Position numbers and translations under genes: made by a program. This document shows, in pieces, positions 15,805 to 23,495 of a stretch of DNA of 36,624 bases. The stretch covers positions 1 through 36,624 of the forward strand of contig NZ_AEEA01000043.1 of NCBI RefSeq assembly GCF_000297095.1. The letters are read 5' to 3'. Each line of letters begins with the position of its first letter. Position 1 is the stretch's first letter. Source of the DNA: Treponema primitia ZAS-1. GTDB lineage: Bacteria > Spirochaetota > Spirochaetia > Treponematales > Breznakiellaceae. The notes beneath the pieces are model-generated. The model was not told where the DNA came from, did not search any database, and saw only the letters and a program-made list of their open reading frames with translations.

Positions 15805-18204
15805 TTAATTCGGCAAAGCCAGGGCCAGTACCTCGTCAAACCGTTCCACCGGGTGGAAGGTGATGCCCTTCTTTACGTGGTCGGGTATCTCGTCCAGATC
15901 CCGGAGGTTCTGCTTGGGGATAATGATATGCCGGGCCTTATTGCGCTGGGCGGCGATAGTCTTTTCCTTAAGCCCCCCGATGGGTAATACCTGGCCGGTC
16001 AGGCTTAGCTCCCCGGTCATCACCAGCCGGTCGGTGATGGTCTGGTTCCGTATCAGAGAAAGCAAGGCGGTTGCCATGGTTATCCCCGCGGAAGGACCAT
16101 CCTTTGGGGTGGCCCCTTCGGGAATATGGAGGTGGATGTGGTTCTTCTCGAACCACTCGTTGGAAATCCCGTAGCGTTCGGCGCCCATTTTACGGGCCAG
16201 GTTCATAGCAATGGTGGCGGACTCCTTCATGGTGTCCCCCATCTTACCGGTGAGGGTAAGCCCCTCCTTGCCGGGCACAGAAATGGCCTCTATCACCAGG
16301 GTATCTCCGCCCATGCTGGTCCAGGCAAGCCCCACGGACATACCCGGCCGGTCGGCCTTTTTTGTGACTTCCTCGGGGAAAATAGGCTTGCCAAGATGCA
16401 CTTCGATACGCTTTTTATCAAGGGTAAATTTAACGGGCGCCGGGTTTTTATCCGCCCCTTCGCTCCCCCCCTCTTCACGTTTTTCGACAATCTCCTTTGC
16501 CAGTTTCCGGTGTATCTTATCCAGGTTTTTCTCGAAGTTCCGCACCCCCGCCTCCCGGGCATAGCCATTGGCGATGTAGAGCAGGGATTCCCGGTTGTAG
16601 GAAACCTGGCTTTTCTTAAGGCCGTTCTTTGTAAGGCTCTTGGGTACCAGGTACCGTTTGGCAATCTCCAGTTTTTCCGTATCAATGTACCCCGGCAGCT
16701 GGATGATCTCCATGCGGTCCACCAGGGGCGGCGGAATAGTATCCAGGGTATTGGCGGTAACGATAAAAAATATCCGGGAAATATCAAAGGGAAGATCCAG
16801 ATAATGATCCCGGAAGCTGTTGTTCTGCTCCGGATCCAGCACTTCCAAAAGCGCGCTGGCGGGGTCCCCCTGATAGCTGGCCCCCATCTTGTCGATCTCG
16901 TCGATCATGAACACCGGATCCTTGGTCTTGACGATCTTGAGCCCCTGGATGATCTTCCCCGGCATGGCGCCTATATACGTACGGCGATGACCCTTGATTT
17001 CCGCCTCGTCCCGCATACCCCCAACGGAGAAGCGGAAGAACTGCTTCCCCAGCGACCGGGCTATGGACCTGCCCACCGAGGTTTTCCCCACCCCCGGCGG
17101 CCCCACCAGACATACAATCGAACCCGCAGGACCGCCCTTTCCCGAGCTGGCTCCGCGGAGTTTGCGAACCGCCAGGTATTCCACGATGCGGCTTTTTACA
17201 TCCTTAAGGCCGTAGTGGTCCTCCTCCAGGATATCCCTGGCCTTGCTTAGCTCCAGATGTTCCTGTTCGGGATCCTTCCAGGGCAGGTTTACGATCACGT
17301 CCAAATAGTTACGGGTTACGATAAATTCGCTGGAATTGGGGTCCATAAGACTGAATTTCTCCAGTTCCTGGTCTACGGTCTCTTTAATTTCGCCTTCAAA
17401 CTTAAATTCGTCGGCCTTATCTTTAAAACGCTGGTATTCGGAGCTCTTGGCATCGGTGGTCATCCCCAATTCGGTCTTAATTGCCTTAAGTTCCTCCTTA
17501 AGGAAGTATTCCCGCTGGGATTTTTCGATTTTTTCGTTGATTTCCTTCTGAATTTTCTTCTGAATCCGCAGCAGTTCCTGCTCTTTTTTGATAAAAACCA
17601 GAACCTGCTCCATCCGCTTGCGGACATTGAGGATCTCCAGTATCTTTTGCTGCTCCGTTTTATCGATATTGAGGATACTGGCAATAAAATCGGCGATCTT
17701 ACCGGGATGATCGATGTTGATCATATTAAGCCGCATCTCTTCGGAAAAGAGGGGGTTGTTCTCGGAGATTTGCTTCATCTCGCTGATCAAAGCCCGGGTT
17801 AGGGCCTTAACTTCGTTGGTTTCGTCCTCTTCATCTTCCATATAAGTCACTGCGGCAACGATGGGGTTTGCCTCGTTCAGGGTTTTTCTGACCTTGAAAC
17901 GTTTCAGGGTGGAGATGAAGATATTCACCCCTCCATCGGGGAGATTGATCTTCTTAACGATCTTGGCGGCGGTCCCTACCTTGTAGAGATCCTTTATGGT
18001 AGGGGTATCGGTCTCGTTCATCAGCATCACCAGGCCGATGAGCCCGTCCCCGGCTACCGCGTCGTCAATTACCTTCACGTCCGCAGGGTTGCCGATCATG
18101 ATGGGGGTAAAGATCCCCGGAAAAATAGGACGCCCCATAAGCGCCACCAGGGAAAGTTTATTAGGAAGCAGTTGATCTATGGGTACCACACTTTGTTCAG
18201 ACAT
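15805..18204 (-). CDS. lon: ATP-dependent Lon protease
   Basis: This full-length 799-residue LonA has an N-terminal substrate-binding domain (about 1-200), a coiled-coil helix region (about 195-245), and an AAA+ module. Walker A is GPPGVGKT at 368-375 and Walker B is VFMIDEID at 431-438. In the C-terminal protease domain the catalytic serine is S705 in DGPSAG and the lysine is K748 in GGLKEK. It degrades misfolded and regulatory cytoplasmic proteins. A promoter-like pair (TTGCTT, 17 bp, GATATT) ends 6 nt before the ATG and there is no Shine-Dalgarno, so its mRNA may be leaderless. No heat-shock operator was recognised. A short acidic/lysine linker (KREEGGSEGADKN) lies just before the protease domain. 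Confidence 0.97.
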   Translation of the reverse strand: MSEQSVVPIDQLLPNKLSLVALMGRPIFPGIFTPIMIGNPADVKVIDDAVAGDGLIGLVMLMNETDTPTIKDLYKVGTAAKIVKKINLPDGGVNIFISTLKRFKVRKTLNEANPIVAAVTYMEDEEDETNEVKALTRALISEMKQISENNPLFSEEMRLNMINIDHPGKIADFIASILNIDKTEQQKILEILNVRKRMEQVLVFIKKEQELLRIQKKIQKEINEKIEKSQREYFLKEELKAIKTELGMTTDAKSSEYQRFKDKADEFKFEGEIKETVDQELEKFSLMDPNSSEFIVTRNYLDVIVNLPWKDPEQEHLELSKARDILEEDHYGLKDVKSRIVEYLAVRKLRGASSGKGGPAGSIVCLVGPPGVGKTSVGRSIARSLGKQFFRFSVGGMRDEAEIKGHRRTYIGAMPGKIIQGLKIVKTKDPVFMIDEIDKMGASYQGDPASALLEVLDPEQNNSFRDHYLDLPFDISRIFFIVTANTLDTIPPPLVDRMEIIQLPGYIDTEKLEIAKRYLVPKSLTKNGLKKSQVSYNRESLLYIANGYAREAGVRNFEKNLDKIHRKLAKEIVEKREEGGSEGADKNPAPVKFTLDKKRIEVHLGKPIFPEEVTKKADRPGMSVGLAWTSMGGDTLVIEAISVPGKEGLTLTGKMGDTMKESATIAMNLARKMGAERYGISNEWFEKNHIHLHIPEGATPKDGPSAGITMATALLSLIRNQTITDRLVMTGELSLTGQVLPIGGLKEKTIAAQRNKARHIIIPKQNLRDLDEIPDHVKKGITFHPVERFDEVLALALPN

Positions 18205-18210
18205 ATACCA

Positions 18211-18239
18211 AATATCGTAAAAAAAGCCGATAAAAGCAA
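18211..18239 (-). promoter_or_regulatory. Promoter of lon
   Basis: On the minus strand TTGCTT (18239-18234) and GATATT (18216-18211) have a 17-bp spacer. Only 6 nt separate the -10 from the ATG at 18204, which would give a leaderless transcript. The hemerythrin terminator lies just upstream, consistent with independent transcription of lon. Confidence 0.4.
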
Positions 18240-18271
18240 GAAAATGAAGAGCCTTGAAGGGGAGTATTGAA

Positions 18272-18299
18272 GGAAAAACGAAAGACCCGGGGGCCTTTT
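18272..18299 (-). terminator. Terminator after the hemerythrin gene
   Basis: Reading the minus strand, AAAGGCC and GGTCTTT form a 7-bp stem (one G-U pair) around the loop CCCG. After one C and one G come five T. It lies 4 bp past the hemerythrin stop codon and before the lon promoter. Confidence 0.5.
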
Positions 18300-18302
18300 A
18301 GC

Positions 18303-18767
18303 TCAGGTACGGGCCGAGGCGTTTGCCGCCGCAGCGGCCTGGGCGGACTTTTTCCTCATGTTCTGGATATATTCGCCGAGCTTCTTGTCGGATACGGCTA
18401 TGTGGGTCAGAACCCAGTCCCGCAGGTACATGGCAAATTTATTGGGAAGAAATTTCTTCCCGGAGTTGAATTCCGCAACCGTAAGGAGGACTTCCTTAAC
18501 GAAGGATTCATGCTGTTTTTTATGGCTGGCATACTCCGGGTAATTGATTCGCTTCTGAATAGCCTCTTCGGTAGCAAAATGGAGCTGCACATACTGAACC
18601 GTTTCACGGATGGTTTTGAGGAACCGGGCGTTGGCAACATCACCCCCCTTAAGGCAGCTCAAAAAAAGCTCATTGGTCAGCCGTATAAGTCCCTGGTGCT
18701 GTTCATCAACTAACTTGATACCAATAGAAAGGGAAGGGCTCCATTTGACGATTTCTCTGCTTTCCAT
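18303..18767 (-). CDS. Bacteriohemerythrin
   Basis: This 154-residue single-domain hemerythrin has all seven expected di-iron ligands: H24 (DEQH), H63 and E67 (HFATEE), H82 and H86 (HKKQH), and H122 and D127 (HIAVSD). Hemerythrins reversibly bind O2 at a di-iron site. In anaerobic or microaerophilic bacteria they are thought to sense, carry or scavenge oxygen; which applies here is unknown. The C-terminal tail is alanine-rich. The start is supported by AAGGAG ten bases upstream and by a promoter-like pair at 18807-18836. It is divergent from the N-acetylglutamate synthase gene. Confidence 0.92.
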   Translation of the reverse strand: MESREIVKWSPSLSIGIKLVDEQHQGLIRLTNELFLSCLKGGDVANARFLKTIRETVQYVQLHFATEEAIQKRINYPEYASHKKQHESFVKEVLLTVAEFNSGKKFLPNKFAMYLRDWVLTHIAVSDKKLGEYIQNMRKKSAQAAAAANASART

Positions 18768-18806
18768 AAAACAAAATCTCCTTGTCGCGAAAAAACATCC
18801 ACCTTT

Positions 18807-18836
18807 AGTTTAACCTTTTTTTTTCTGAATAAGCAA
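18807..18836 (-). promoter_or_regulatory. Promoter of the hemerythrin gene
   Basis: On the minus strand TTGCTT (18836-18831) and TAAACT (18812-18807) have an 18-bp spacer containing a long A-tract. The leader is about 33 nt and includes AAGGAG before the ATG at 18767. Confidence 0.45.
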
Positions 18837-18903
18837 GTATTTTAGTTATTATCGGCAGTTTTTCCCCCTTTCCGGGATTTTACTTTTAGTATTAAATAAG
18901 ACC

Positions 18904-20271
18904 ATGGATAATACCGGATCAGCATGGTCCCAGGTGGACCTTATCAGGGAAGCATTTCATTATCAGAGCCGCTTTGAAAGTTCCACCATGGTTTTCAAGA
19001 TCGACTATCCGGTTACCGAAGACCCGGGCTTCCCCTATTTGATGAAGGATCTGGCCCTATTGGCCCAGACGGGGTTCCGGGTGGTAATCGTTCCCGGGGC
19101 CAAGGAATGGATCGACTCGGTGCTCCTGGAATACGGAATTGTATCAAACTATTCGGGCAGTACACGGATTACCACGGCTGCGGCGATTCCCTTTGTGGAG
19201 ATGGCGGCCTTCCATGTGGCCACCCAGGTTATGACCGGCCTGGCGGCGGGGAGTTCCGTGGTACCCGGCGGTAAGACCGGCCGGGTTGACGCGGTAATTG
19301 GCAACTTTGTCCGCGCCAGGGGGCTTGGGGTAGAAGGCGGCGTCGATATGGAACAAACCGGCCAGGTGGACCGTATCCTCACCGACCCCATAAGCCGGGT
19401 CCTGGACCTGGGGATGGTCCCCATACTCCCCTGCATAGGCTGGAGCCCCGCGGGGAAGCCCTACAACGTGTCCAGTGACGAAATTGCCCTGGCCGCCTCC
19501 ACCGCCCTTGGGGCGATAAAACTCTTTATCGTCACCCTGGACCAGGGGCTTCGGGCGCCGACCTATGCCCTGCCGGAGAACATCCAGTTCGGGGAAAATG
19601 GCCGTATCATCCGGCTCACCCCCCAGGAAACGGAAACCGTTCTTGAGATGAACCTCTCCTTCGGCGCCGGGGATAAGCCCCTGGACGAACTACGGCTGGC
19701 CCTTCAGGCTTCCAAGGCCGGGGTTGAACGGGTCCATATCATCGACGGCCGGGAAGAAGGGGCGGTACTCCGGGAACTTTTCTCCAACCTCGGTGCAGGA
19801 ACCATGATCTACGCCGACGATTACGAATCTATCCGGCCCTTAAAGAACCGGGATATTCCGGACATACTCCGGCTCATGGAACCCCTGATGCAGAAGGGGG
19901 TCCTGGTACGGCGGCGCCCCGAAGACATTCAGGAAAAGAAAGACGATTATGCGGTGTTTGAAATTGACGATTCGGTCCACGCCTGCGGCGCCCTCCACGA
20001 CTGGGGCGAGGGGCAGGGTGAAATTGCCGCCCTTACCACGGACCCCGCCTACGCCGACATGGGCTTGGGCCGGCGCATCGTCCGCTATCTCATCGACAGG
20101 GCTAAAAAGCAGGGCCTACGCCGGGTCTTTATCCTCACCACCCGTACCCAGGATTGGTTTGAACTCCTGGGCTTCAAGGAATGTCCTATCGATAGTCTTC
20201 CCGAAAAGAAACGGCGGAACTATGACCGGGAACGGAAAAGTAAGGCTTACGCACTGGAACTATCCCTTTGA
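18904..20271 (+). CDS. argA: N-acetylglutamate synthase (amino-acid kinase + GNAT)
   Basis: This 455-residue protein has the classical ArgA architecture. An N-terminal amino-acid-kinase domain (about 25-290) includes VIVPGAKEWIDSVL, STRITTAAAIPFVEMAAFHV, DPISRVLDLGMVPILPCIGWSPAGKPYNVSSDEIALAAS. A C-terminal GNAT domain (about 310-455) carries the acetyl-CoA loop region LTTDPAYADMGLGRRIVRYLIDRAKKQGLRRVFILTTRTQDWFELLGF. It makes N-acetylglutamate from glutamate and acetyl-CoA, the first step of arginine synthesis, and in other bacteria is inhibited by arginine through the kinase domain. No other arg gene is in the window. No clear ribosome-binding site precedes the ATG. Its 3' end faces the palindrome-rich region. 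Confidence 0.92.
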   Translation: MDNTGSAWSQVDLIREAFHYQSRFESSTMVFKIDYPVTEDPGFPYLMKDLALLAQTGFRVVIVPGAKEWIDSVLLEYGIVSNYSGSTRITTAAAIPFVEMAAFHVATQVMTGLAAGSSVVPGGKTGRVDAVIGNFVRARGLGVEGGVDMEQTGQVDRILTDPISRVLDLGMVPILPCIGWSPAGKPYNVSSDEIALAASTALGAIKLFIVTLDQGLRAPTYALPENIQFGENGRIIRLTPQETETVLEMNLSFGAGDKPLDELRLALQASKAGVERVHIIDGREEGAVLRELFSNLGAGTMIYADDYESIRPLKNRDIPDILRLMEPLMQKGVLVRRRPEDIQEKKDDYAVFEIDDSVHACGALHDWGEGQGEIAALTTDPAYADMGLGRRIVRYLIDRAKKQGLRRVFILTTRTQDWFELLGFKECPIDSLPEKKRRNYDRERKSKAYALELSL

Positions 20272-20302
20272 ATAACCCTGTGAGCCGGACATATCGCAAA
20301 AA

Positions 20303-20430
20303 CGCCGGTGGGGTGGGAAATCCCCAGCGCGGGATGCTTGTAGAGTCTGCTTCCGCAGCCCCGCTACGCGGGTCTACTACAGCAGGGAATTCCAAATATC
20401 CCGCGCTGTGGCTTCCCCACCCCACCGGCG
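20303..20430 (+). repeat. Interspersed palindromic element, copy A
   Basis: Two 33-nt arms (20303-20335 and 20398-20430) are inverted repeats with about three mismatches and enclose a conserved head. The head has TGTAG/CTACA (339-343/377-381), a CTGC-TTCC-GCAG hairpin (347-358), a CCCGC-TAC-GCGGG hairpin (360-372) and the palindrome GGAATTCC (386-393), all numbers plus 20000. The head is nearly identical to copy C and, inverted, very similar to copy B. The element follows argA by about 30 bp and contains no ORF of note. Confidence 0.85.
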
Positions 20431-20480
20431 CCTATGCACTTAGCCTGTGTTTGAGTGTATTTCCCAGGAGCCGGCATATC

Positions 20481-20587
20481 GCCTAACTAAGCTTGGCGCA
20501 TCACCCGGTACCGGAGCCGCCAAACTAAGTTTTGCTTAACTAAGTTTAGCGCATTGTTTGGGGGCGGAAATTGCCTAACTAAGTGTG
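20481..20587 (+). repeat. Tandem ~53-bp repeat with four GCYWAACTAAG motifs
   Basis: Two imperfect units (20481-20533 and 20534-20587) each begin with GCYTAACTAAG followed by GCGCAT, and end with GCCWAACTAAG. The motif occurs at 20481, 20519, 20534 and 20573, giving alternating spacings of 38, 15 and 39 bp. It lies between the two oppositely oriented palindromic elements A and B. No coding function is evident. Confidence 0.7.
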
Positions 20588-20604
20588 GGGCTACCTGACA
20601 AAAG

Positions 20605-20733
20605 CGGGCGGAGGGAGGGGCATCCCCGGCCGAACACATTTGGAATTCCTCGCTGTAGTAGACCCGCGCAGCGGGGCTGCGGAAGCGAATTCTACAAGCG
20701 TGTGAGCGCCGGGGATGCCCCTCCCTCCGCCCG
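20605..20733 (-). repeat. Interspersed palindromic element, copy B (inverted)
   Basis: The arms 20605-20630 and 20708-20733 are a perfect 26-bp inverted repeat. They can be lengthened by a G-T wobble and three A-T pairs (to 20601/20737). The head is the reverse complement of that in copies A and C, with small changes including a double compensatory swap (AGCGA 20684-20688 with TCGCT 20650-20654). Four T follow the stem on each strand, so it could terminate transcription from both argA and xylB. Together with copy A and the tandem repeat it fills the 540-bp gap between these convergent genes. Confidence 0.85.
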
Positions 20734-20812
20734 TTTTGCCATATCGCCTGCCACATCTTCTGAGTTCTTCTCTCTTTGTCAGTAAGATCCGTGGTTATTC
20801 CCGGACGGCCTT

Positions 20813-22315
20813 TTAACGCCGCCCCAGTTCAGTAAGACTTTGTATGGTCCTTTGACTTCCGGTGTACGCATCCTTGAACAAACGATAGTATTGCTGATAT
20901 ATGCCATGGTTCTCCGGGTTAGGAGTATAAATCCTGTCTTTATACCGGACAAAGGAAGCGCAGGCTTCTTCAATAGAACTAAAAACACCGGAACCAAGGC
21001 CGGCCATAAGCGCAGCGCCTATACAGGCCTGTTCTTCCGATACCGTTGTTTTTAACGGAATGTTATAGATATCCGCCTGCATTTGCAGCCAAACCGGGCT
21101 CCGCGCCCCTCCGCCGGAGGCGATCAGCTCCTCCGCCTGTAAGCCCAGGTCACCGCAAACTTCGATACATTGCAGCAAGGCATAGGTAACCCCCTCCATA
21201 ACCGCCCGGGCCAGGTGAGTTCCCGAAGTGTTCAGGTTAAGCCCCATGAACATACCGCTTATGTTGGGGTTTACATGGGGGGTTCTTTCACCATTTAGGT
21301 AGGGTAAAAAAAGGAGACCACCGCTGCCGGGATTTAGTTTTTCTATTTCCCCATCCAAGGTACGGTAATCCACCGGGGGGAGGATGTTTCTGAACCATTT
21401 GAAGGCCAGACCGGCGCTCATGGTTGCACCCATGGTTATCCAGGCCCCGCTCCGGTAGGCGCAGAAGGTGTTGGTAGATAAGCTGGGGTTCCGGATCGGC
21501 CGGTCACTTTGGAAGCAAACCTGGCCGCTGGTTCCGATGTTCACCGTGGCCTGGCCGGGATGTATCGCTCCGTTTCCAACGGCCTGCATAACCTGATCGG
21601 CGCCGCCGTTAACAACCGCCGTCCCTTCCCAAAGGCCCGTGGCTTCCGCAGCTTTTTTGCTTACCCTTCCGGCAACATGATCCGAAGCGGAACATTCGGG
21701 GAAAAATTCCAGGGGAATATCCAGGGCGTTCAGCACTTCCTTAGACCAGCAGTTATGCTGTATGTCATAGGCGAGGGTGGCCGATGCGTCCGAGTAATCG
21801 GAACTCAGTTCCCCGCAGAGCATCATTTTCAAAAAATCCTTCGGCAAAAAAGCATACCGCACCCGGTCGTACAGTTCGGGCTCATTATCCCGTATCCAAA
21901 CCAGGGAAGTTAAAAGAAAGCCCGTATATACCGGATTCAGCTGGGAACCGCTGAGATGCTTTTCTGTAAAGATCCGGTTGATTTTCTGTACCTGTACGCC
22001 GGACCGGGCATCGCAATGCAGTATGGCAGGACGGATTACATTCCTATCCTTATCAAGAAGCACGGCGCCATGCATCTGCCCGGAAAAACTTATCCCCCGT
22101 ATTTCAGAAGCGGGGGCATTCAAACGGGAAAGGGCATTCCGGATACATTCGCAGCAGGCGGACCACCAAACTTCTGTTTTCTGTTCCGCATACCCATTAA
22201 CCGGTGAATCAAATTGATACGCCTTGGAACTTTCCGCTTGTATCACACCCTTAGTATCAATGATGATCACCTTCAAACTTGAGGTGCCTAAGTCAATGCC
22301 CATTAAAAATGACAT
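20813..22315 (-). CDS. xylB: Xylulokinase-like FGGY-family sugar kinase
   Basis: This 500-residue FGGY kinase starts with the phosphate-binding loop GIDLGTSSLKV. It carries the SGQMHGAVLLD segment typical of xylulokinases, and the catalytic base is probably D240 in GGADQVMQAVG. The second ATPase half has NIGTSGQV and the ASGGGARSPVWLQMQADIYNIPL nucleotide-binding signature. It would phosphorylate D-xylulose (or a related ketopentose or alditol) to feed the pentose-phosphate pathway. The sugar-contact region reads LHCDARS rather than the WND-x-R often seen in XylB, so the exact substrate is less certain. TAAGGAA lies 8 bp before the ATG. No xylose isomerase or transporter is adjacent; the next gene upstream is a cell-wall hydrolase 11 bp away. 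Confidence 0.85.
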   Translation of the reverse strand: MSFLMGIDLGTSSLKVIIIDTKGVIQAESSKAYQFDSPVNGYAEQKTEVWWSACCECIRNALSRLNAPASEIRGISFSGQMHGAVLLDKDRNVIRPAILHCDARSGVQVQKINRIFTEKHLSGSQLNPVYTGFLLTSLVWIRDNEPELYDRVRYAFLPKDFLKMMLCGELSSDYSDASATLAYDIQHNCWSKEVLNALDIPLEFFPECSASDHVAGRVSKKAAEATGLWEGTAVVNGGADQVMQAVGNGAIHPGQATVNIGTSGQVCFQSDRPIRNPSLSTNTFCAYRSGAWITMGATMSAGLAFKWFRNILPPVDYRTLDGEIEKLNPGSGGLLFLPYLNGERTPHVNPNISGMFMGLNLNTSGTHLARAVMEGVTYALLQCIEVCGDLGLQAEELIASGGGARSPVWLQMQADIYNIPLKTTVSEEQACIGAALMAGLGSGVFSSIEEACASFVRYKDRIYTPNPENHGIYQQYYRLFKDAYTGSQRTIQSLTELGRR

Positions 22316-22326
22316 GGATCCGTTCC

Positions 22327-23421
22327 TTAACGCCGGTTAATTTTCTGTATAGCCCCGGCCAGCGCCCGCAGCCGTACCACCCGTCCTCCGCCAAAGGCCC
22401 GGTAACGCTCGCCGTCATCGGAGAAGGCGGAAGCCTGTTCGCCGGGGAATGGGGGGTACCGGGACTGGGTCCAGACCAGGGAAGGGTCGGAGAGACTTGT
22501 TTCCGGGTGGGCAGGGTTAAAGTAAATAAGGGATTCATGGACCCCCCGTTCCGCCAGGGGCGCCTCGTCGGTACTTTGGAGATAGCGGACTACCCCTTCG
22601 CGGAGATCCACCGATTGGATTACCGCAGAATGGACCATGCCTCCGTTGGAGCCCCGGAAAAGGAGGACATCCGCCGGCTGTATGTTCCGGATTTCATCCT
22701 TGACGGAAATTATTTCCCGGCTCCGGGAATTGAAGAACCAGGTTCCCACATAGTAGGAAACATCACCGCCTCTGGCGCCTATGGCCCGGCGCAGGGTCCG
22801 GCCAAGGTCTATGCCGCCTTTTTTAGCCACCAGGGAAAGGGTATGCCAGACAAAGCCGGAACAGTCCATGCCTGTCCAGCCTATACAGTAAAGGTAATTG
22901 TACACGTCGGTTTCGCTGATGCCCCCGCCGGACACGAGTACGTAGGGGCGGTGGGGCAAGCCCCGATAGGCCCCGGCCTTCATCCGGGCTATGTCGAAGA
23001 GGTCCCGGGAATGGGTCCAGGTCTGGGTGGGGATATCGAGGATCATCACCTTTTCTCTGCCGTCCCCCAGGGTTTCCGTATAGCTTTGAAAATCATCGCT
23101 GTCCAGGGTTTCGGTAATGTTTTGCCAAAGATATGCGGGGTCCGCCTTGCCGCCACCCAGGAACTCCCATGACTGTTCCGACAGCTGATCCCGCTCGTTG
23201 TTCTGGGCAAAGGGCATACGGAGGTTCATCACCTTACCGTCCAGGATGTAGGTCTTGAAACATTGGCGGTAGGCTTCTTCGATTACCCCTTCAACGCCGC
23301 TTCCCCAAACCCGGGCGGGATCGGAAAAGGCCGCCAGGTTCCGTTCGGTTTCCTCATCGGGATGTAAAGCGGGGATAATCAGGAGATATAGGGCATATAA
23401 AAAAACGATCCTTCTTCCCAT
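22327..23421 (-). CDS. NlpC/P60-like cell-wall hydrolase, exported
   Basis: This 364-residue protein has an N-terminal hydrophobic segment (IVFLYALYLLIIPAL) that looks like a signal peptide. A catalytic core contains the NlpC/P60 cysteine motif MDCSGF (C187) and a downstream histidine in GGMVHSAVI (H264); H295 may be the third residue. About 150 residues before the core form an unassigned N-terminal domain. In this family Cys/His enzymes cleave peptide bonds in peptidoglycan stems, but the sequence around the core is divergent, so another amidase or peptidase reaction is possible. AAGG lies 6 nt before the ATG. It precedes xylB by 11 bp on the same strand, which could be a loose operon without obvious functional link. 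Confidence 0.72.
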   Translation of the reverse strand: MGRRIVFLYALYLLIIPALHPDEETERNLAAFSDPARVWGSGVEGVIEEAYRQCFKTYILDGKVMNLRMPFAQNNERDQLSEQSWEFLGGGKADPAYLWQNITETLDSDDFQSYTETLGDGREKVMILDIPTQTWTHSRDLFDIARMKAGAYRGLPHRPYVLVSGGGISETDVYNYLYCIGWTGMDCSGFVWHTLSLVAKKGGIDLGRTLRRAIGARGGDVSYYVGTWFFNSRSREIISVKDEIRNIQPADVLLFRGSNGGMVHSAVIQSVDLREGVVRYLQSTDEAPLAERGVHESLIYFNPAHPETSLSDPSLVWTQSRYPPFPGEQASAFSDDGERYRAFGGGRVVRLRALAGAIQKINRR

Positions 23422-23438
23422 TTCAGCCTTATCTTAAC

Positions 23439-23444
23439 TATAAT
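23439..23444 (+). promoter_or_regulatory. -10 element of the phosphofructokinase gene
   Basis: A perfect TATAAT lies in the 40-75-bp gap between divergent genes; no convincing -35 was seen. Transcription near 23451 would give a leader of about 45 nt to the preferred ATG at 23496. The minus strand of the same gap has TATAGT/TATTAT-like hexamers for the divergent hydrolase. Confidence 0.4.
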
Positions 23445-23495
23445 ACTAACTATATCGACCGATTTATGTATGAATACAAGGGGGCCTTGGCTGCC

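Noticed and set aside
16126..17250. Long plus-strand ORF (374 codons) opposite lon
   Set aside because: It is antisense to the conserved AAA+ and protease domains of lon, and the translation has no recognisable domain; it follows from GC-biased third positions.
20481..20587. Integron attC sites
   Set aside because: RYYYAAC-like heptamers occur, but they are direct repeats without the matching GTTRRRY partner in the required order, and no integrase or cassettes are present.
20303..20733. tRNA-like or CRISPR repeat nature of the palindromic elements
   Set aside because: There is no anticodon/T-loop signature and no regularly spaced identical repeats with spacers; copies are inverted and far apart.
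22279..23172. Plus-strand ORF opposite the NlpC/P60-like gene
   Set aside because: It is antisense to a gene with catalytic motifs and a signal peptide, and has no recognisable domain.
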